NCBI GenBank assembly: GCA_945891505.1
Contig: CAMDDL010000018.1
Coordinates: forward strand, 1-48,783
Reading direction: 5' to 3'
Source: Maricaulis salignorans
GTDB taxonomy: Bacteria; Pseudomonadota; Alphaproteobacteria; Caulobacterales; Aquidulcibacteraceae
DNA length: 48,783 nucleotides
Below, piece by piece: positions 24,630-33,277 of the stretch. Each line of letters begins with the position of its first letter. Positions within the stretch are counted from its first letter, which is position 1. The translations under genes and the position numbers were made by a program. The notes below the pieces were generated by a model that was not told where the DNA came from, ran no database searches, and worked only from the letters and a program-made list of their open reading frames with translations.

Positions 24630-25725
24630 TGCAAAAAATGAGCGGATCAAGCACCGCTATTTCGCCTATTTGGAAGAAGCAAAACGCCTTTCGCCAGTCA
24701 GTGTTGACCAAGTTGCGGCGGCACTGACCGCCTTTGAGAAGTCCACCGGGGGGAAAGATTTCGCCGCCTTCCATATCGAACAAGCACGCAAGTTTAAGCG
24801 TGATCTGGCCGATGCCACCAACACCGAAACCGGGAAGCCCTTGGCCAAATCCACAATCAATTCCCGCCTAATGGCGGCGAAAGGCTTCTTCTTCTGGCTG
24901 GCTAATCAGCCGGGCTATCGCAGCAGGATCGGCTACACCGATTGCGACTATTTCAACCCGTCTGCTCAAGATTCTCGCATTGCCACCGCCAAGCGAATTC
25001 AAAAAGGCCCGGAGCTGGAGCAAGTAATCCACGTCATTAAATCAGCGCCATCAAGCACCGTGATTGAACGGCGGGATCGGGCGTTGATCGCCTTCGCCCT
25101 TTTAAGCGGTATGCGCGATGCCGCCATCGCCTCCTTGCCGCTTGGTTTGGTGGACCTAGAAGCCGACAGCGTGACCCAAGATGCGCGGCGCGTGAAGACC
25201 AAGAACGCCAAATCCATGACGACCTTCCTCTTCCCGGTGGGCGGTCCTTCTCGGGCCATCCTTGAAGATTGGATGCTGGAGCTGCGCGACCAACATCACT
25301 TTGGGCCAGATGACCCGCTATTCCCCGCCACCGCCGTCGCGCCGAATGCCGATGGACAGTTTCAGGCTATGGGGATCAAGCGCGAATTCTGGAGCAACGC
25401 CACCGCCATTCGCCGCATCTTCAAGGAACGATTTGAGGCGGCTGGCGTGGCCTATTTCCACCCCCACAGCCTGCGCCACACCCTCGTCAGATTGGGCGAA
25501 CAACGCTGCACCACGCCCGAACAATTCAAGGCCTGGAGCCAAAACCTTGGCCATGACCACGTGCTGACGACCTTCACCAGCTATGGGGCGGTGGACGAAC
25601 GGCGCCAACGCGACCTGATCCTAAACCTAAACGGCGCATCACTTGCCAACCCAGCAAACCAATCCCCGCCACCGGAAGTTCTGAAATGGCTTGAGCAATT
25701 GCGCCGCACAACCGAAAGAGGTTAG
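24616..25725 (+). CDS. Second tyrosine recombinase of the island
   Basis: A 369-residue tyrosine recombinase different from the P4-type integrase. It has a SAM-like N-terminal core-binding domain (about 10-105) and a catalytic domain with Arg167 (SGMRDAAI), His284-Arg287 (HSLR), His313 (LGHDH) and nucleophile Tyr323 (TSYGAV). I choose the start at 24616 because GGAG lies seven bases upstream and MARLNAKNERIKHRY begins the fold; the longer frame to 24442 is inside the HTH gene. It stands 35 bases before hsdM, so it may have travelled with the R-M genes. Confidence 0.88.
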   Translation: MARLNAKNERIKHRYFAYLEEAKRLSPVSVDQVAAALTAFEKSTGGKDFAAFHIEQARKFKRDLADATNTETGKPLAKSTINSRLMAAKGFFFWLANQPGYRSRIGYTDCDYFNPSAQDSRIATAKRIQKGPELEQVIHVIKSAPSSTVIERRDRALIAFALLSGMRDAAIASLPLGLVDLEADSVTQDARRVKTKNAKSMTTFLFPVGGPSRAILEDWMLELRDQHHFGPDDPLFPATAVAPNADGQFQAMGIKREFWSNATAIRRIFKERFEAAGVAYFHPHSLRHTLVRLGEQRCTTPEQFKAWSQNLGHDHVLTTFTSYGAVDERRQRDLILNLNGASLANPANQSPPPEVLKWLEQLRRTTERG

Positions 25726-25760
25726 AAAGGCGCATATCAATTAGAGCCATTGGAGAACTC

Positions 25761-27209
25761 ATGTACGAAAACACCTTCAACAAGATTGAAAAGGATTTGC
25801 GTGCGGAAGAGGGGATCGCCAATGAGTTGGACTATGTGGAGCAAACCTCTTGGGTGCTGTTCCTAAAGTATCTCGATGATCTGGAATCAGAGCGGCGCGA
25901 CCGCGCCGAATTGGATGGCAAGCCCTATGCGCCAATCATTGGTGGGCGATACCAGTGGGGTGAATGGGCCGCACCAAAGAAAGATGGCCAGTTGGATCAG
26001 AACAAAGCCCTGATCGGCGATGATCTGATTACCTTTATTGATCGCGAGTTGTTTCCCCATCTTGCATCCTTCCGGCAAAGCGCCACGGGGCCACAAACCA
26101 TCGAATACAAGATCGGCGAGATTTTCACCGAACTGCGCAGCAAGTTTCGGTCTGGCTATATCCTGCGCGACATCTTGGAAGCGGTGGACGGCTTATCCTT
26201 CAACACCCAAGCCGAACGCCACGAACTTTCGGAGCTTTATGAGACCCGCATCCGGCGCATGGGCAATGCGGGCCGCAACGGTGGCGAGTATTACACGCCA
26301 CGCCCATTGATCCGCGCCATGATCAAGGTGGTGAGCCCCAAGATCGGCGAGACGATTTATGACGGCGCGTGCGGATCGGCGGGCTTCTTGTGCGAAGCCT
26401 ATGACTTCTTGCGCAACCCCAATCTTTCCGCCTCAGACTTTGCCACTCTGCAAACCCGCACCTTCTATGGGCAAGAAAAAAAGGGCCTCGCCTATATCAT
26501 CGGGATAATGAACATGGTCCTGCACGGGATCGAAGCGCCGAACCTGATCCATGCCAACACGTTAAATGAAAACGTGATGGATATTCAGGAAAAGGACCGC
26601 CATGATATTATTCTCGCCAATCCACCTTTCGGTGGGGGAGAGCGTAGGGAAGTGCAACAAAACTTTCCAATTCGCACGGGCGAGACCGCCTATCTGTTCT
26701 TGCAACACTTCATCCGCAAACTGCGCGCCGGGGGCCGCGCGGCGGTGGTGATCAAGAACACATTTTTGAGCAATACAGACAATGCCAGCGTGGCGCTGCG
26801 CAAAGAATTGCTGGAGGCCGCAGAGCTTCACACCGTGCTGGATTGCCCACAAGGCACGTTCCAAGGCGCGGGCGTGAAGACCGTGGTGCTGTTCTTTGAA
26901 AAGGGCGCACCTACGCGTGATATCTGGTTCTATCAGTTAGACCCCGGTCGCAGCATGGGTAAAACCAATCCGCTGAATGATGATGATCTAGCGGAGTTCA
27001 TCGCCCTGCAAGCCACCCGCGCCACAGGGCCAAAAAGCTGGCTGGTGAACCGTGCTGGTCTGGACGAGGCAACCTATGACCTCTCGGTGAAGAACCCCAA
27101 CGCGCCAGAAGCCGCCGCCCTGCGCACGCCAGAGGCGATTATCGCTGACATGTTGGCACGGGATGCTGAAACGGCGGAGATACTAGAAAGCATCCGGGGG
27201 ATGCTATGA
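25761..27209 (+). CDS. hsdM: Type I restriction-modification system, DNA methyltransferase subunit HsdM
   Basis: A 482-residue N6-adenine methyltransferase subunit. It begins with the HsdM N-terminal helical domain (LDYVEQTSWVLFLKYLDDLE), then shows the SAM motif DGACGSAGF (201-209) and the catalytic motif NPPF (287-290), preceded by EYYTPRPLIRAM. With HsdS it methylates the recognition site, protecting host DNA. GGAG six bases before the ATG is a good ribosome-binding site. The stop overlaps hsdS by four bases. Confidence 0.96.
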   Translation: MYENTFNKIEKDLRAEEGIANELDYVEQTSWVLFLKYLDDLESERRDRAELDGKPYAPIIGGRYQWGEWAAPKKDGQLDQNKALIGDDLITFIDRELFPHLASFRQSATGPQTIEYKIGEIFTELRSKFRSGYILRDILEAVDGLSFNTQAERHELSELYETRIRRMGNAGRNGGEYYTPRPLIRAMIKVVSPKIGETIYDGACGSAGFLCEAYDFLRNPNLSASDFATLQTRTFYGQEKKGLAYIIGIMNMVLHGIEAPNLIHANTLNENVMDIQEKDRHDIILANPPFGGGERREVQQNFPIRTGETAYLFLQHFIRKLRAGGRAAVVIKNTFLSNTDNASVALRKELLEAAELHTVLDCPQGTFQGAGVKTVVLFFEKGAPTRDIWFYQLDPGRSMGKTNPLNDDDLAEFIALQATRATGPKSWLVNRAGLDEATYDLSVKNPNAPEAAALRTPEAIIADMLARDAETAEILESIRGML

Positions 27210-28327
27210 AGGCGGGGTGGAGAGTTAAGCCGCTAGGGGAAGTCGTAAAGCTCAATTATGGCAAAGCGATTTCCCGAGATGTTAGAAACGAGCACGGTTC
27301 GGTCCCTGTTTTCGGCGCGAATGGTGTCATGGACTATTGCGAGACGCCGCTACACTCAGAACCTTCCATTATTGTAGGCCGAAAAGGATCTGCGGGGGCT
27401 ATCAATCGAACGGACTCGCCCTTTTGGGCTTCTGACGTCAGCTATTATACGACACATGACAAAACTCTAATTGATTTTGACTATTTGCATTTCCAACTTC
27501 TGTCTATGGACCTCCAATCAATGGCCAAGGGCGTGAAGCCCGGCATTAACCGGGATGAGGTTTACGCCCTCCACGTCTCCCTCCCGCCACTCGAAGAACA
27601 ACAGCGGATTGTTGCCATTCTGGACGAGGCTTTCGAAGGTCTGGCCCGCGCCCGCGCTCATGCAGAAGCCAACCTCCATAATGCGCGGGAGTTGTTAGAA
27701 CGGGAACTTGAAACGGCTCTTGATGAACTCTCACTAAAGTATGGAAAGACAGAGCTAGGGTGTGTCGCGGATTTTAGGAATGGTTTTGCATTCAAAAGCG
27801 AGAAATTCAAACCTTCGGGTGAGCCAATCGTCAGGATATCTAACATTCAATTTGGGGAAGTAGATGCAACCAAAATGGTTTACACTGACCCGTCTGATTA
27901 CAGGGAAGACTTGAGCAGGTATCGAGTGCAGCCGGACGAATTGCTAATTGCGATGTCAGGCGCAACCACGGGCAAAGTAGGATTTAACACTACAGGAAAG
28001 GTACTTTTGCAAAATCAGCGCGTGGGACGCTTTTGTCCGACCGACAGGCTCAGGCTTTCATACTTGTATTTCCTTCTTAGCACCAAGGTAGCAGAGCACC
28101 TTGCCATCTCTGCTGGCGCTGCACAGCCCAACCTAAGCACCAAACAGATTGAAGAGATCGAGTTGCCAGTGCCACCGTTGGATATCCAAGATGCTTTTGT
28201 TGCAGATATTGAAACTTTGCGGGCAGCAGTGAACAACTTAAAGGAAGTTTACCTAGAAAAGCTCCAATCCCTTAGCTCCCTCCGCCAGTCCCTCTTGCAA
28301 AAGGCCTTTGCAGGGGAACTGACATGA
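27206..28327 (+). CDS. hsdS: Type I restriction-modification system, specificity subunit HsdS
   Basis: A 373-residue specificity subunit with two target recognition domains. TRD1 covers about 1-120, ending in the conserved helix LPPLEEQQRIVAILDEAFEGLARARAHAEANL; TRD2 covers about 170-330, ending LPVPPLDIQDAFVADIETLRAAV and a C-terminal helix finishing in LRQSLLQKAFAGELT. The two long helices set the spacing between the two half-sites. The recognition sequence cannot be predicted from sequence alone. It is coupled by ATGA overlaps to hsdM and to the small zinc protein. Confidence 0.95.
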   Translation: MKAGWRVKPLGEVVKLNYGKAISRDVRNEHGSVPVFGANGVMDYCETPLHSEPSIIVGRKGSAGAINRTDSPFWASDVSYYTTHDKTLIDFDYLHFQLLSMDLQSMAKGVKPGINRDEVYALHVSLPPLEEQQRIVAILDEAFEGLARARAHAEANLHNARELLERELETALDELSLKYGKTELGCVADFRNGFAFKSEKFKPSGEPIVRISNIQFGEVDATKMVYTDPSDYREDLSRYRVQPDELLIAMSGATTGKVGFNTTGKVLLQNQRVGRFCPTDRLRLSYLYFLLSTKVAEHLAISAGAAQPNLSTKQIEEIELPVPPLDIQDAFVADIETLRAAVNNLKEVYLEKLQSLSSLRQSLLQKAFAGELT

Positions 28328-28581
28328 GCAAACAGCACACTGGCACCTCGAAACGGCAACTGGGCGATATGAACCGAAATGATCAGGTGTTGATTGCGCG
28401 AACTGAAGAGCCCGGAACCGATCACATGCAAAAGGTCTGGGTTCTGGTTTGCGCCCGGCGATCAGAGGGTGGCGATTTATGCGGCCATCGCTATGGCGCT
28501 AATGGATCAGATTTTCACCAACGCAAATGCCCGCGCTGTCAGGACGGCATGCCGGGTTTGAGCATTGAGGGCTTGGTATGA
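28324..28581 (+). CDS. Small zinc-ribbon-like protein inside the hsd operon
   Basis: An 85-residue protein overlapping hsdS and hsdR by four bases at each end, so it is translated within the restriction operon. It contains VLVCARR ... LCGHRYGANGSDFHQRKCPRCQDGMPG, with four cysteines (or three plus histidines) suited to one zinc site. An internal Met16 (MNRNDQVLI) is a possible alternative start. Its length, charge and lack of catalytic residues suggest a structural or regulatory partner of the HsdRMS complex or a DNA-binding adaptor. I do not know a characterised homologue. Confidence 0.75.
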   Translation: MSKQHTGTSKRQLGDMNRNDQVLIARTEEPGTDHMQKVWVLVCARRSEGGDLCGHRYGANGSDFHQRKCPRCQDGMPGLSIEGLV

Positions 28582-30899
28582 ACCCAAACGCCGAAACCGA
28601 AGCCGATACACGCGCTGACCGCATCGACCCTATATTGGTGGCGGCTGGATGGGGTGTGGGCGGCTCTAAGGTTCGGCGGGAGGTGATTTGTCCCGGACGC
28701 ATCCAGACCGGTGGCAAGCGCGGCAAGGGCCTAAGCGCCGATTATGTGCTGCTCTATAAGGGCCAAAAGCTGGCTGTGATTGAAGCCAAACGCGCGGGCG
28801 TAAGCCACCGCGACGGGGTGGGCCAAGCCAAAGACTATGCCAGCCGATTGGGCGCGCGCTTTGCCTATGCCACTAACGGCCTGAAGTGGTATTCAATCGA
28901 TATGGCGACCGGCAAGGAGGGCGATTTCGTGCCGCCCTTTCCATCGCCAGACGAACTTTGGGCCGCACGTTTTGCCGATGAAAAACCTTGGCGTGAACGC
29001 TTTGGCGCGGTGGACTTTGAGACAGATGGCGGCAAGTGGGAGCTACGTTACTACCAACACAACGCCATCAATGCGGCGCTTGAAGCCGTGGCCAAAGGAA
29101 GTCGCCGCATTCTTTTGACGCTGGCCACCGGCACCGGCAAAACCTCTATCGCGTTTCAGATTGCTTGGAAGCTTTTTCAAGCCAGTTGGAACCAAAGTGG
29201 TGAGCCGACGCGCCGCCCGCGCATTCTGTTTCTGGCGGATCGCAATATCTTGGCCGATCAGGCTTACAATTCATTTTCGGCTTTTCCTAAGGATGCCATC
29301 ACGCGGATTGATCCCGATACAATCCGCAAGAACCATGGCAGGCCACCCCGCAACGCCAGCATCTTCTTTACGATCTTTCAGACCTTTATGACCGGCGAGG
29401 GTGAGCCGATCTATACTCAATATGCGCCAGACTTCTTTGACTTCATCGTGATTGATGAATGCCATCGGGGTGGGGCCAAGGATGAGAGCGAATGGCGGCG
29501 CTTGCTGGAGTATTTCGAACCCGCCACCCAATTGGGCCTAACCGCCACGCCCAAGCGTAAGGTCAACGCTGATACCTACGCCTATTTCGGCGAACCCGTT
29601 TACACCTATGCCCTTCGCGATGGGATCGAAGACGGCTTCTTGACCCCATTCAAAGTGCGCCAAATGGCCAGCACGATTGACGAATATGTTTTCGACGGCA
29701 CCGATGAAGTGATTGGTGGCGAGGTCGAAATCGGCGAGACCTTTGGCGAAGGCGACATCAATACCCGCGTGATCATCCCAGAGCGAGAGCTAAGCCGGGT
29801 TCAAGAGTTCATGAGCCAGATTGATCAGCGCCAAAAGACCTTGGTTTTCTGCGCCACCCAAGCCCATGCGGCTTTGGTGCGCGACCAGATCAATCAAGTG
29901 AAGACCAGCACGAACCCTAATTATTGCCATCGGGTGACAGCAAATGACGGCGCAGTCGGTGAACAGCACCTCCGCGACTTCCAAGACAATGACAAAACAA
30001 TTCCCACCATCCTAACGACTTCGCAAAAGCTCTCAACCGGTGTGGATGCGCGCAATGTCCGCAACATCGTGATCATGCGCCCAATCAAGTCAATGATCGA
30101 GTTTAAGCAGATCATCGGGCGAGGCACTCGCACCTATGAAGGCAAGGACTTCTTCACCATCTGGGACTTCGTGCGGGCGCACGAGAACTTCCAAGACCCT
30201 GAATGGGATGGCGAACCATTGGAGCCCGAACCACGCCCGAATAGGCCAGCCGGACCAGAATTGCCGGAAGTTGGCGGTGATCGTGAGATTTTCGATGTGC
30301 CAGAGGACGGGGACGAACCACGCGAAAAAATCGTCATCAAGCTTGGCGATGGCAAGGTGCGATCAATCCAATACATCCACGCAACCTCCTATTGGTTCAA
30401 TGGGCGTCCCATCACGGCGCAAGAGTTCCTTCAAAGGCTGTTTGGCGATCTTAGCGGCATGATTGCGGATGAAGATGAACTGCGCACCCAATGGCGCAAC
30501 CCTGAAACCCGCGAACGGCTTTTGGGTGTGCTGGCTGATAAGGGCTATGACGAAGAACGCTTGGCCGATATGCGGCAATTAGTGGACGCCAAGGACAGCG
30601 ACCTGTTTGACGTGCTGGCCTATGTCCGCTTCAGCCTTGACCCATTGAGCCTGAAAGATCGTGCCAATGATGCGCGGGCTTCCGGCCTATCTGGCTATGA
30701 AGGGGAAATGCGCGCTTTCTTGAATGAGGTGCTGGCCAATTATGAGAAGGCTGGTGAGGCGGAGCTGACCTTCCAGAACCTGACAAACCTTCTCACGGCG
30801 CGCTATGGAACTGTGGCAGATGCCAAGGCTAAATTGGGAGCAGTGGCATTGGTTAGGCAGTCTTTCGCCGACCTCCAAACCCACCTTTATCAACGCTAA
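28578..30899 (+). CDS. hsdR: Type I restriction-modification system, restriction subunit HsdR
   Basis: A 773-residue translocase-endonuclease. The N-terminal PD-(D/E)XK nuclease is visible (Asp55 in SADYVLL, Glu69 and Lys71 in VIEAKR, Gln83 in VGQAKDY), followed by a superfamily 2 motor with Walker A ATGTGKT (183-189), DECH (293-296), GLTATPKR and QIIGRGTRTYEGKDFF. The C-terminal domain of the EcoEI type binds HsdM/HsdS. All catalytic positions are intact, so the system should cut unmodified DNA away from its site after translocation. Confidence 0.96.
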   Translation: MNPNAETEADTRADRIDPILVAAGWGVGGSKVRREVICPGRIQTGGKRGKGLSADYVLLYKGQKLAVIEAKRAGVSHRDGVGQAKDYASRLGARFAYATNGLKWYSIDMATGKEGDFVPPFPSPDELWAARFADEKPWRERFGAVDFETDGGKWELRYYQHNAINAALEAVAKGSRRILLTLATGTGKTSIAFQIAWKLFQASWNQSGEPTRRPRILFLADRNILADQAYNSFSAFPKDAITRIDPDTIRKNHGRPPRNASIFFTIFQTFMTGEGEPIYTQYAPDFFDFIVIDECHRGGAKDESEWRRLLEYFEPATQLGLTATPKRKVNADTYAYFGEPVYTYALRDGIEDGFLTPFKVRQMASTIDEYVFDGTDEVIGGEVEIGETFGEGDINTRVIIPERELSRVQEFMSQIDQRQKTLVFCATQAHAALVRDQINQVKTSTNPNYCHRVTANDGAVGEQHLRDFQDNDKTIPTILTTSQKLSTGVDARNVRNIVIMRPIKSMIEFKQIIGRGTRTYEGKDFFTIWDFVRAHENFQDPEWDGEPLEPEPRPNRPAGPELPEVGGDREIFDVPEDGDEPREKIVIKLGDGKVRSIQYIHATSYWFNGRPITAQEFLQRLFGDLSGMIADEDELRTQWRNPETRERLLGVLADKGYDEERLADMRQLVDAKDSDLFDVLAYVRFSLDPLSLKDRANDARASGLSGYEGEMRAFLNEVLANYEKAGEAELTFQNLTNLLTARYGTVADAKAKLGAVALVRQSFADLQTHLYQR

Positions 30900-30919
30900 A
30901 TGCAGCACGCGCTGCAAAA

Positions 30920-30939
30920 TGTTGGTACATTTGTTGGTA
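30920..30939. promoter_or_regulatory. Integrase arm-type sites, right end
   Basis: TGTTGGTA at 30920 and TGTTGGTA at 30932, again 12 bp apart, with 17 of 20 bases equal to the left-end pair at 21689-21708 and the same orientation. It lies about 55 bp inside attR, just after hsdR. Confidence 0.55.
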
Positions 30940-30992
30940 AATGACAGCTAGACAAAATTTAATTTTATATAAAACAATTCACTAAGGTGCTT

Positions 30993-31028
30993 GTTCGAGT
31001 CCTCTTCTGGCACCACTTTCTTGTTTGA
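30993..31028 (+). repeat. attR core of the tRNA-Leu island
   Basis: Repeats bases 21543-21579 (tRNA-Leu 3' end and 13 flanking bases) with one G missing in the acceptor stem (CTGG instead of CTGGG). Only the T-arm and acceptor half of the tRNA are present, so this is an attachment-site copy, not a tRNA gene. The 234-bp gap after hsdR holds only this, the arm sites and the diverged repeat at 31055. Confidence 0.85.
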
Positions 31029-31054
31029 GCGTTGCCGCCCGCCAACCCAACACG

Positions 31055-31109
31055 CTTGTTTGACAAAGTCCGAGAAAGTACAAAATGCCAATAAAAGTAA
31101 AAAGATAAG
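31055..31109 (+). repeat. 55-bp repeat, right copy beyond attR
   Basis: Matches 21571-21625 at 47 of 55 bases, beginning with the same CTTGTTTGA that ends the attachment core. It may be original chromosomal sequence downstream of the tRNA or a scar of an older element. Confidence 0.7.
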
Positions 31110-31134
31110 CGAACTTTTGACTCCGATTCCCCTG

Positions 31135-32196
31135 CTAGATCAGCTCGACCGAGCTATGATCCTCAACCATCGCGGCGGCACGGGCACACATGGCTAAGAA
31201 CATAGCGTCGCCACGCGGCGTTTGGGCCACGATCATGGATGCAAGGACACCCATGAGAAAACCTGCTAGGGCGTCGCGCCGATAGGTGTCCCATAGACTT
31301 TGGGTATCGGCTTCGGGCACTCCGGCTTTCACGAGTTGGGCGATCCACAGATCAATCAAAGCGCGCTCCTGCGTGCGGCGCATCTCTGGCGTCAGAGCTG
31401 TACCCAGATAATAGGCAATATCGGTAGCACCATTGCCCACCCCAGCGGTTTGCCAATCGACGATGACAATCGGGTCGGCGGCATCGCCTTCATGAAACAA
31501 CATATTATCGGGGCGAAAGTCACCATGAGTGAGGCACCGTGGGCCAGTTCGCCGCGAAATCCACGCATTGATCCGACCCAAATAAGCTTGGCCCGTGGTG
31601 CGGATCTGATCGTTGATCTGATCGGCATAGCGCGCGCAAAAGGCTGGCCACAGCATTTCAAACAAGGCGTCGATATCCATTCCGGAAGCAGCGTGCGAGC
31701 CGTTTAGCCAAGTATGGGTGTCGAGCCCAGCATCGCCCCACCAAGCAGCGTGAATGCTGGCCGCCGCCACCATCGCCAGCTTTGCCTCCTCCAGCGTCGC
31801 GGGCAGAAGTTGGTTTCCCGGCCGGTGCTTGGGAAAATCGTCCATGATCAACGAAAATTCGTGGCTAGCTTCATCAATGGCGGCATATCTAGCCGTGGGA
31901 ATCGGCAGGGGCTTGGTATTGCCGTAATTCTGGTAGAATTTCACTTCCCTCACATAGCTCAATTGCGCAATGCCCGTGGCCCGGCTGACCGGATCCTCCG
32001 ACATGAACTTGCCGATCAGGGAAGCCGGTTGGGTTGGGTCTGGATCGGCGCCTGTCAACAAAAAGCGATACGTTGCACCGACCTGCCCGGTACCGACCGG
32101 CTTGGCTGCAACGTCAGAAACGGTCAGCCCCAAGTGCTGTGCCAGCCAAGCGGCATTGATGTCGACCGGTGCGGGGATGAGATCAATCTGCGGCAA
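31135..32196 (-). CDS. Aminoglycoside-phosphotransferase-fold kinase (ecdysteroid-kinase-like)
   Basis: A 353-residue small-molecule kinase fold protein. The catalytic loop is CLTHGDFRPDNMLF (about 222-235) and the metal-binding motif IVIVDWQTAG follows; the N-lobe shows GTGQVGATYRF. The group includes ecdysteroid-kinase-like and CHK-domain proteins acting on sterol-like or hydrophobic alcohols; the bacterial substrate is unknown. The start is a TTG at 32196, 14 bases inside the upstream gene, so the two are translationally coupled. It lies directly downstream of the island right end and is not part of it. Confidence 0.85.
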   Translation of the reverse strand: MPQIDLIPAPVDINAAWLAQHLGLTVSDVAAKPVGTGQVGATYRFLLTGADPDPTQPASLIGKFMSEDPVSRATGIAQLSYVREVKFYQNYGNTKPLPIPTARYAAIDEASHEFSLIMDDFPKHRPGNQLLPATLEEAKLAMVAAASIHAAWWGDAGLDTHTWLNGSHAASGMDIDALFEMLWPAFCARYADQINDQIRTTGQAYLGRINAWISRRTGPRCLTHGDFRPDNMLFHEGDAADPIVIVDWQTAGVGNGATDIAYYLGTALTPEMRRTQERALIDLWIAQLVKAGVPEADTQSLWDTYRRDALAGFLMGVLASMIVAQTPRGDAMFLAMCARAAAMVEDHSSVELI

Positions 32197-33277
32197 GGCT
32201 TGTCAGTCCTAAGGGGGCGTATGCGCCAATGATGAATTGTTCGAGGATGCCGGTGCCCACTTGCGTCTCCCCGCCAGCTGACACGGTCACCTTGCAGACA
32301 GCTTGGATATGAAGGTGGTCCGGGCGGCCCGGCACGATGTTGGAAAGGTCGATATCCTCCCGCTCGGTGACCAGTTCGCCCTTCCAGCCGCCATGCCCCC
32401 AAGTGGGGTGTCCATAGCCAAGGCCCCGCATCAAGAAGGTGGTGATTGGCTGGAAAGTGGCTTGGCGTGCTGGGTGGCCTTCGGCTTCGATAATCAAGCT
32501 AGCCGAACTGGCGTGGCGCATTCCGGGGATGAGAGTCAGGGACATGGACGCATGCTCTGTCTCAATCCTGTCATCGGGACCTGCCTTGTCCGGGCACCAT
32601 ACGGCGCGACTATTCCAAGGCTTTCCGGCTCCATCAGCATTAATGTGGAAGAACAGGCTGGCATCGGCAAAATTCACCGGGCTCCAAATCCAGAAAAATT
32701 GCGGCACCTGCTGGGGTACGGTCGGTTGGGGGTCACTGGCACCAATGGGTCGAACGCCCCAAGAGCGGTCGCGCGTGCCAACACTGCCGCCCACATCTTC
32801 CCGCACACCATCGATCTCAATCCAGCCCGACCAATGCCCGTTTTGAGTCATTCGGGTGTAATCCATAAAGGTGCGGGGCCCGATACGGCGGGTAAAGCGC
32901 GGCTCCTCAACCGGAAAGGCGCGCCCGGTAAAGGTTAGATCAGCGCTAAATCCCTCGTGCGCGCTGACGATAATGCGCAGAATGTTTAAGGGCTCGACAA
33001 TCTCAATTTTGATCGGCCCGACCGACAAATCCATCCGCTCCATCGCGAGAAGCCGCGACGCATGCAGACAATGTTGGACACCCCCACGAACAACCGAGAA
33101 ATGTGCATCGGCGACATTTAGATGCGGGTAAACGCCAAAAGCCAAAGCGAAAAAGCCGCTACCATCTGCTTGGTATCCGTTAAAGAAATACCGATCATAA
33201 AAATTGCGATCCGTACCCGAATAGGCAATCGGTTCAGCGGTTTGATGAATCGGATAGTCGTCACCTTGTGTCAGCAT
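32183..33277 (-). CDS. AttH/CrtC-like beta-barrel protein (lipocalin-like, DUF7064/7065 type)
   Basis: A 364-residue soluble protein without signal peptide. Segments such as NFYDRYFFNGYQADGSGFFALAFGVYP, GVREDVGGSVGTRDRSWGVRPIG and FFWIWSPVNFADASLFFHINADG follow the pattern of the two-barrel AttH / hydroxyneurosporene-synthase-like fold, where a conserved aspartate-arginine-tryptophan turn (TRDRSWG) lines the cavity. Related proteins handle hydrophobic ligands. The 14-base overlap with the phosphotransferase gene suggests a common pathway, perhaps lipid or steroid metabolism. Assignment rests on motif resemblance and is moderate. Confidence 0.65.
   Translation of the reverse strand: MLTQGDDYPIHQTAEPIAYSGTDRNFYDRYFFNGYQADGSGFFALAFGVYPHLNVADAHFSVVRGGVQHCLHASRLLAMERMDLSVGPIKIEIVEPLNILRIIVSAHEGFSADLTFTGRAFPVEEPRFTRRIGPRTFMDYTRMTQNGHWSGWIEIDGVREDVGGSVGTRDRSWGVRPIGASDPQPTVPQQVPQFFWIWSPVNFADASLFFHINADGAGKPWNSRAVWCPDKAGPDDRIETEHASMSLTLIPGMRHASSASLIIEAEGHPARQATFQPITTFLMRGLGYGHPTWGHGGWKGELVTEREDIDLSNIVPGRPDHLHIQAVCKVTVSAGGETQVGTGILEQFIIGAYAPLGLTSLAAD

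Larger units (their letters stand above)
21543..31028. mobile_element. Genomic island in tRNA-Leu(CAG) carrying a type I R-M system
   Basis: About 9.5 kb bounded by a 36/37-base direct repeat of the tRNA 3' end. In order it holds an arm-site region, a P4-type integrase next to attL, an unknown 238-aa protein, AlpA, a HTH/zinc-ribbon protein, a second tyrosine recombinase, hsdM, hsdS, a small zinc protein and hsdR, all in the plus direction. I see no conjugation, replication or phage structural genes, so it is a non-self-transmissible integrative element of the kind that moves with helpers or by transformation. Confidence 0.88.

Noticed and set aside
27206-28327. Phase-variable hsdS shuffling by the nearby recombinase
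   Set aside because: Only one hsdS gene is present and no inverted repeats or silent specificity cassettes are seen around it.
30993-31028. Possible second tRNA-Leu gene
   Set aside because: Only the T-arm and acceptor half are present with a missing base; it is an attachment-site copy.
32303-32938. 211-residue plus-strand frame opposite the AttH-like gene
   Set aside because: No domain seen; the minus-strand gene has a coherent fold pattern and coupling to its neighbour.
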